NCBI RefSeq assembly: GCF_052162025.1
Contig: NZ_CP197401.1
Coordinates: 4,154,001-4,218,000 of the forward strand
Source of the DNA: Methylobacter sp015476545
Lineage (GTDB): Bacteria > Pseudomonadota > Gammaproteobacteria > Methylococcales > Methylomonadaceae
Length of the DNA: 64,000 nucleotides
Reading direction: 5' to 3'
Shown: piece after piece, positions 60,101 through 64,000 of the stretch
How positions within the stretch are numbered: position 1 is the first letter of the stretch
Layout: each line of letters begins with the position of its first letter
Position numbers and translations under genes: made by a program
Notes under the pieces: generated by a model
Told to the model about the DNA's origin: nothing
What the model saw: the letters and a program-made list of their open reading frames with translations, nothing else
The model's database searches: none

Positions 60101-62448
60101 TCAAATGACGGTTGAGTCAAGGCGCAATGCAGTTCGTCAAAGTCGACCGGTTTGGTCAAATAACCGTTAAATCCGGCTGCCCGCGCCTGCTCACGATCCA
60201 CCTCCCGTCCGTAACCGCTCAGGGCGATCAGCTGCGTCCTATTCATGTCAGGATGCTGCCGCAGCGCCCGAGCCACTGCGTAGCCATCCATGCCAGGCAG
60301 ACCAATATCGAGCAGCACGATCTGCGGCCGTTCAGCCAGTGCGACTTCCAAGGCGCTGTAGCCGTCATAAGCCAGCAATACTTCGTGCCCTTCGCTGGTC
60401 AGCAGCAGGGACAGACTTTGGGCCGCATCGCGATTATCATCGACCACCAGAATGTGCAAAAGGTCCGCCGCCCATTTCGGCTTTGCTGCATGGGCGATCG
60501 GGACGGCCGGCGCTGGCTGCACGCGATGTAGACGAATGCCGAATTCGCTGCCTTGGCCGCGGCCTTCGCTGCTGACCCAGACCTCGCCGCCGTGCATCGT
60601 TACCAGGCTTTTAACCAGTGACAGGCCAATGCCCAGCCCGCCTTCCGAGCGGTCGAGCGTGCGGTCTACCTGATAGAATAATTCGAACAAGCCCGGTAAC
60701 GCCGAAGGCGCGATGCCCCGGCCATTGTCGCGCACTCGGAGCAAGATGTCATTGCCTGCCTGCTCAACGGTCAGATCAATGCAGCCGCCTTCATCGGTAT
60801 ATTTGGCGGCATTATTGAGCAGGTTCGACACGACTTGACAGAGTCGCACCAGATCGCCTTCGACATAGATAGGTTCTGATGGCAATTGTACCATAAAGGC
60901 ATGATGGCGAGCCTCAATCAAGGGCTGCGTGGTTTCCACCGCCCGCTGCACGATAGCTGACACCTCGAGAATTTCTTTCTTGAGCTCGATCTTGCCGCGG
61001 CTGATGCGCGAGACATCCAGCAGGTCATCGACCAATTGGACCAGGTGGTCGACCTGACGGTCGATGACATTACGGCACCAGGCCAGCCGTGTTTCGTCCA
61101 GATCGGGCCGCTTCAGAATTTGCGCCGCATTACGGATCGGCGCCAAAGGATTGCGCAGTTCGTGAGCCAGCATGGCGAGGAACTCGTCCTTGCGCTGGTC
61201 GGCTTCCTGCAACTGTTGCGCTTGCTCGGCCAAATGCGCCTCGTTTTGCTTACGGTCGGTAATATTTTCAGCCGAGACGATAATACCGCCAATGGTGCCA
61301 TTCTCGTCGACCCATGGCATTACTGCCCAACGCGACCAATGCTCGCTGCCATCCTCATGGACCCATAGGTCTTCTTCATTTCTCAGCATAGCGCCAGCCA
61401 GGCACTGCTGATGGACCAATTTCCACCTGTCCGGCAGGTCCGGATGCACATCATAGTGATTGAGTCCGCGCAAATCGGCGTAACCGCGGCCATAATCATG
61501 CAGCCAGGGGCCGCTGGTTTCCAGATAATTCATGTCCCGGTCGAACATGGCCATGGTAATGGGCGCTTGGCGAATGAAAGTTTTCAGTTGCGAACGGGAT
61601 TTTTTTAGCGCCTCCTCGGCATGGATGCGTTCTGAAATATCGACTGCCATGGGCAGTAACCCTACGATACTGCCTTCGCCGTTGCGTACCGGCGATAGCT
61701 GGAAATCGACCATAATGGAGTCATCGCCTTTTTTCACGGCCACGTCATAACGCGCTGTTTTCCCCCGCAGGGCGTCGGCCATCGCCGTCCTTAATTGTGT
61801 CTGGACCGTCTCGTCATAAGACCAGCACGGCAAGTCGTAGAAGTAATGATGAATGACATCTTCTCGGCGGTAACCAAACTGATCCAATGCGGCCTTGTTA
61901 ATTTCCAGAATGACTCCACGGGTATCTAACAAGGCGACATAGGCAAATTGATTATCGATGAGGCTTTTTAAATGCTGGGTGTTTTCCTCTAAGTCGCTAT
62001 TCACATCAATCGTTCGCTTCAATTCTCTGGCTAATTGCTGGCGATAGCGATGCATAGCCTCAAGTAACGAGGAGACGAGGATGCCGTCAATGAAAAACAC
62101 CATATTTGACCAAAAAGAGGTTTTCAGGACCTCGGTTGAAAAAGAGTAATAAGGCGGTGTAAAGATATAAGTAGCGAAGAGTAATCCAACGATTGTTGCC
62201 AGCAGCCCTGCACCGAACCCACCGATAAAAGCCGCCAGAGCGACCGCAGGAAAGAATGTCACATACTGCAGGCCGGCATTGATAGGCGCCATAGCCAGAC
62301 GTATCCACAAAGCCAGGAACATCAATGCCATAGTAACGATAAGAAGATAAACGCCGCCTCGTCGCTTCAGAGCGGGATATGAAAAATGCCTGGCTAGTCT
62401 GCATCCTGAACGATGGCTGAAGGCAAACAAGCTATCTATTATGGACAT
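60094..62448 (-). CDS. Hybrid sensor histidine kinase with PAS domains and receiver
   Basis: A 784-residue membrane kinase. Residues 30-130 contain four hydrophobic helices in a DUF4118/MASE1-like sensor (YVTFFPAVALAAFIGGFGAG), then two PAS domains (NQFAYVALLDTRGVILEINK; RQAPITMAMFDRDMNYLE), HisKA with MLAHELRNPLAPIRN, HATPase (VVSNLLNNAAKYT, GIGLSLVKSLV) and a C-terminal receiver (HILVVDDNRDAAQSL, Asp in VLLDIGLPGMDGY, LTKPVDFDEL). ATG 62448 follows AAGGATTGATA and is preferred over TTG 62454. The signal is unknown; no separate regulator gene lies nearby. Confidence 0.9.
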   Translation of the reverse strand: MSIIDSLFAFSHRSGCRLARHFSYPALKRRGGVYLLIVTMALMFLALWIRLAMAPINAGLQYVTFFPAVALAAFIGGFGAGLLATIVGLLFATYIFTPPYYSFSTEVLKTSFWSNMVFFIDGILVSSLLEAMHRYRQQLARELKRTIDVNSDLEENTQHLKSLIDNQFAYVALLDTRGVILEINKAALDQFGYRREDVIHHYFYDLPCWSYDETVQTQLRTAMADALRGKTARYDVAVKKGDDSIMVDFQLSPVRNGEGSIVGLLPMAVDISERIHAEEALKKSRSQLKTFIRQAPITMAMFDRDMNYLETSGPWLHDYGRGYADLRGLNHYDVHPDLPDRWKLVHQQCLAGAMLRNEEDLWVHEDGSEHWSRWAVMPWVDENGTIGGIIVSAENITDRKQNEAHLAEQAQQLQEADQRKDEFLAMLAHELRNPLAPIRNAAQILKRPDLDETRLAWCRNVIDRQVDHLVQLVDDLLDVSRISRGKIELKKEILEVSAIVQRAVETTQPLIEARHHAFMVQLPSEPIYVEGDLVRLCQVVSNLLNNAAKYTDEGGCIDLTVEQAGNDILLRVRDNGRGIAPSALPGLFELFYQVDRTLDRSEGGLGIGLSLVKSLVTMHGGEVWVSSEGRGQGSEFGIRLHRVQPAPAVPIAHAAKPKWAADLLHILVVDDNRDAAQSLSLLLTSEGHEVLLAYDGYSALEVALAERPQIVLLDIGLPGMDGYAVARALRQHPDMNRTQLIALSGYGREVDREQARAAGFNGYLTKPVDFDELHCALTQPSFDH

Positions 62449-62533
62449 TATCAATCCTTATGATAAAAAAGCTGAATTATCGCCCTCTGACGGAAGCCAT
62501 TTCAAGAACAACGCGATAAGGCGCAATTCATAG

Positions 62534-62562
62534 GGCGCAATAGGCGCTAGCCGTATTGCGCC
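62534..62562. repeat. GGCGCAATA/TATTGCGCC hairpin
   Basis: A 9-bp perfect stem with an 11-base loop (GGCGCTAGCCG), preceded by another GGCGCAAT. Resembles a REP-type element; a transcription terminator is less likely since there is no U-run. Confidence 0.5.
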
Positions 62563-62607
62563 GCATGCTGGCCTTCGGCCATTCTATACGCTGCTTTGAC
62601 AATTGGC

Positions 62608-62712
62608 CTAACACAGCGGTCAAAGGGACGCGCCGCTCGTTAGCGGTTTTGAAAGTTTGCTTTTGGATCTGGTTCGCCGGCTTCGTTAAACATGCGTTGG
62701 CAGCGCATCCTT
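62608..62712. repeat. attC/VCR-like sequence (tentative)
   Basis: The stretch begins CCTAACACAGCGGTCAAAGGGACGCG and, 80 bases later, has CGTTAAACATGCGTTGGCAGC. The two parts resemble the ends of Vibrio-type integron repeats (TAAC ... CTCAAGAGGGAC; ATGCGTTGTCAGC) in order and length of about 105 bases. No integrase is in the window, so it could be an isolated or relic attC, or a genome repeat of another type. Confidence 0.3.
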
Positions 62713-62787
62713 TACATTTACGTTCAGCGAGCAATTTGTGACCTATAGCAGCTGGTCCGGACTAATACAGATTATGGCTACATGGAC

Positions 62788-63495
62788 TCAGGAGATGGGG
62801 GCGTTCAGCCCCCTGAAACAAAGCCGCTCCATGCCGCCGGCCCTGACTGCCAAGGCGCCGCTGATGCCCGGCCCCAAATCCAGGTCCACGAGCTGCCATT
62901 GCCCGGCCGCGCCATAGCGATCCGGCAACGATACAAATCGGGAAGTCCCATCCAGCGAGGTCTCGACTTGCGAGACATCCAGCGAAAGACCGGCGCCGAC
63001 CGTCTTTACAAAACTCTCCTTGCGTGTCCAGAGACGGAAAAATGTGTCGATTTTTTCCTGCGCCGGCAACGCCTGCCAGAACGCCTGCTCGGATTCGGCA
63101 AAACATTCCTTGGCAATGGCGGCAAAATCGAGTCTGTGGTTCCATTCCTCGATATCCACCCCGACAGATTCATGACGGCTAACTGCCAGAATCATGGTAT
63201 CGCCTGAATGCGACAGATTGAATCTGACCTCGTGCGGGTTGCCGTCGACGACCAGATAGGGTTTGCCCGCCGCCTCCTGCGCAAAGCGGATGGCTTCAGG
63301 CGGCCTGTCTATGTAGCGCGCCAGTATCGTCCTAACTTTACCGTGGCTGACAACGTACCGGACGCGGTGCTGTTCCTGGACAAAACGCAGGGCTTTGGCC
63401 CGCTCTTCTTCATCGAGCAGCGTCCAGTATCGTTGATAGGCATCCTCGGCTGCGGCTAATGGTTCAAGCCATAGATCAATGTTTTTACCGTCCAT
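62788..63495 (-). CDS. 4'-phosphopantetheinyl transferase (Sfp/HetI type)
   Basis: The 235-residue protein has the three family motifs: RFNLSHSGD, VGVDIEEW (Asp for magnesium), and FRLWTRKESFVKTVGAG (the WxxKES motif). The Sfp-type length indicates modification of carrier proteins of nonribosomal peptide or polyketide synthetases rather than only fatty acid ACP. It transfers phosphopantetheine from CoA to a serine of the carrier. Located near MbtH and a siderophore receptor, it supports the presence of siderophore or peptide biosynthesis. Confidence 0.93.
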   Translation of the reverse strand: MDGKNIDLWLEPLAAAEDAYQRYWTLLDEEERAKALRFVQEQHRVRYVVSHGKVRTILARYIDRPPEAIRFAQEAAGKPYLVVDGNPHEVRFNLSHSGDTMILAVSRHESVGVDIEEWNHRLDFAAIAKECFAESEQAFWQALPAQEKIDTFFRLWTRKESFVKTVGAGLSLDVSQVETSLDGTSRFVSLPDRYGAAGQWQLVDLDLGPGISGALAVRAGGMERLCFRGLNAPIS

Positions 63496-63538
63496 TTGAT
63501 GGGCTCCGTCTTAATAACTGATATTGTGCAATTGTAAG

Positions 63539-63574
63539 GTCGAATTTACTTGTGCCCCTTGTGGGTATTCGACC
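63539..63574. repeat. Hairpin repeat, family B (copy 3)
   Basis: GGTCGAAT and ATTCGACC form an 8-bp stem; the loop TTACTTGTGCCCCTTGTGGGT is nearly the loop of copy 1 at 1100-1138. It lies just upstream of the transferase gene, where it may be in the leader transcript. Confidence 0.7.
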
Positions 63575-63601
63575 CGGGACAACCCGAGATGGACAGGCAG
63601 T

Positions 63602-63660
63602 GCGAATACCCCCAAAGGGCACAAGTACCCGCAAGGGGCACAAGTACCCAAAGGGCATAA
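63602..63660. repeat. Short tandem repeat built from family B sequence
   Basis: Units GGGCACAAGTACCCGCAAG and GGGCACAAGTACCCAAAG are repeated in tandem with one further partial unit (GGGCATAA). The unit is the inverse of the CTTGTGCCC loop of family B, so this looks like a decayed or amplified repeat cluster. Confidence 0.6.
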
Positions 63661-63682
63661 ATGAATTCGCACCTGCACTGCC

Positions 63683-63719
63683 GCAGTAACACTAAAACAG
63701 AACAGAGATCGATTCGTGC
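63683..63719 (-). repeat. 37-bp dispersed repeat, family C (copy 2, inverted)
   Basis: GCAGTAACACTAAAACAG and AACAGAGATCGATTCGTGC are, on the reverse strand, the same 37-bp sequence as 321-357, with three differences. Confidence 0.6.
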
Positions 63720-63776
63720 CACGCCTGTATTTCCAGGCGCTCTTTGTTCTTTATTATTTTTACCGGCTCGGTTCTT

Positions 63777-64000
63777 TCAGATTCCGCGTCCCGTCAGCGC
63801 CGGCGGGTTGGCCCGGTTTTCCTTCAATTTCTTCGCCTTGCGCTTCTGCAGCCAGCGAATCAGGCCCGTAACGTACAGAACCAGCGGCATCACGCCTACT
63901 ATACTCCATAAAACCCGGCCGGCAAATCCGAAGGCTTCGCCGCTGTGCAGCGGCCACATCACATTTAAAAAGGTTTCGCCGGCCGTGAACCGGTTGGGAT
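63777..64000 (-). CDS. PepSY-associated TM helix family protein, C-terminal part
   Basis: The minus-strand frame runs off the right edge. Visible residues include ETFLNVMWPLHSGEAFGFAG and RVLWSIVGVMPLVLYVTGLI with RWLQKRKAKKLKEN, the last transmembrane helix and basic tail of PepSY-associated TM proteins, which often accompany TonB receptors and may act as ferric-reductase-like inner-membrane proteins. The open frame has no stop up to the edge, so the gene is incomplete. The function of this member is not known. Confidence 0.75.
   Translation of the reverse strand, partial: PNRFTAGETFLNVMWPLHSGEAFGFAGRVLWSIVGVMPLVLYVTGLIRWLQKRKAKKLKENRANPPALTGRGI

Larger units (their letters stand above)
62449..62787. 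other. Intergenic region with hairpin and attC-like repeat
   Basis: 339 bases between the kinase and transferase genes, both on the minus strand. It contains a GGCGCAATA/TATTGCGCC hairpin (62534-62562) and a 105-base recombination-site-like sequence (62608-62712). No gene supported. Confidence 0.45.

Noticed and set aside
63602..63660. Possible CRISPR-like array
   Set aside because: Units are adjacent with no unique spacers and only about 2.5 copies; it is a short tandem repeat derived from a hairpin family.

Overview
The window looks like a chromosomal segment of a gammaproteobacterium, most plausibly a Methylococcales-type methanotroph or methylotroph. This is inferred from gene content: yeast-type LeuA, a dimethyl sulfone operon whose by-product would be formaldehyde, a VPxPAAxWLFGS PEP-CTERM-like anchor, a UbiK/ComM/Rep/SpeA/SpeE backbone, and many small palindromic repeats. 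No 16S rRNA or methane monooxygenase gene lies in the window, so genus is not assigned. There is no phage structural module and no CRISPR array.

Layout. 1-1267: the tail of a LolD/MacB-type ABC ATPase, then a repeat-rich gap with one tiny possible exported peptide. 1268-6789: a type IV minor pilin operon on the minus strand (FimT, PilW, PilX, PilV, with a clear terminator), diverging from a PilE-type pilin. 6816-16537: housekeeping genes (YchJ, a hydroxyisobutyrate-dehydrogenase-like gene between inverted copies of an 80-bp palindromic element, divergent speA/speE, a cysteine-rich MarR regulator, ubiK, comM, a secreted retropepsin-like protein, rep, tRNA-Arg-CCG). 17371-26772: a FadL-type porin, then a sulfur-scavenging locus: a sigma-54 promoter, FMN reductase, two acyl-CoA-dehydrogenase-like monooxygenases, OsmC, SfnG, RibBA, and the sigma-54 activator SfnR. 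The reductase and RibBA would supply reduced flavin to the FMNH2-dependent oxygenases.

26906-31647: an IS630 element beside a GC-rich two-gene module, a calcineurin-like phosphoesterase followed one base later by a CHAT caspase-like protease with a helical-repeat C-terminus. This is the strongest candidate for an undescribed (possibly defence or cell-death) system. 32155-46495: accessory and regulatory genes: a secreted VCBS/cadherin-like protein, a DUF2380/3280-like protein beside a NarX-like kinase and LuxR-type regulator, a PEP-CTERM-like protein, an apparently truncated CadC-AAA regulator, AraC, leuA diverging from an Lrp-type gene, a VOC protein, a phospholipase-A2-like lipoprotein, membrane proteins and a lipase-like hydrolase.

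46754-64000: iron and siderophore physiology: TonB-ExbB-ExbD, two FecI/FecR signalling pairs (one split around a penicillin-acylase gene), an STN-domain TonB-dependent receptor, a Tat-exported DJ-1/PfpI protein, MbtH, a large hybrid histidine kinase, a Sfp-type phosphopantetheinyl transferase and the end of a PepSY-type membrane protein. MbtH plus the transferase suggest a nonribosomal peptide (siderophore) pathway elsewhere in the genome. Several families of hairpin or MITE-like repeats are scattered through the intergenic DNA.
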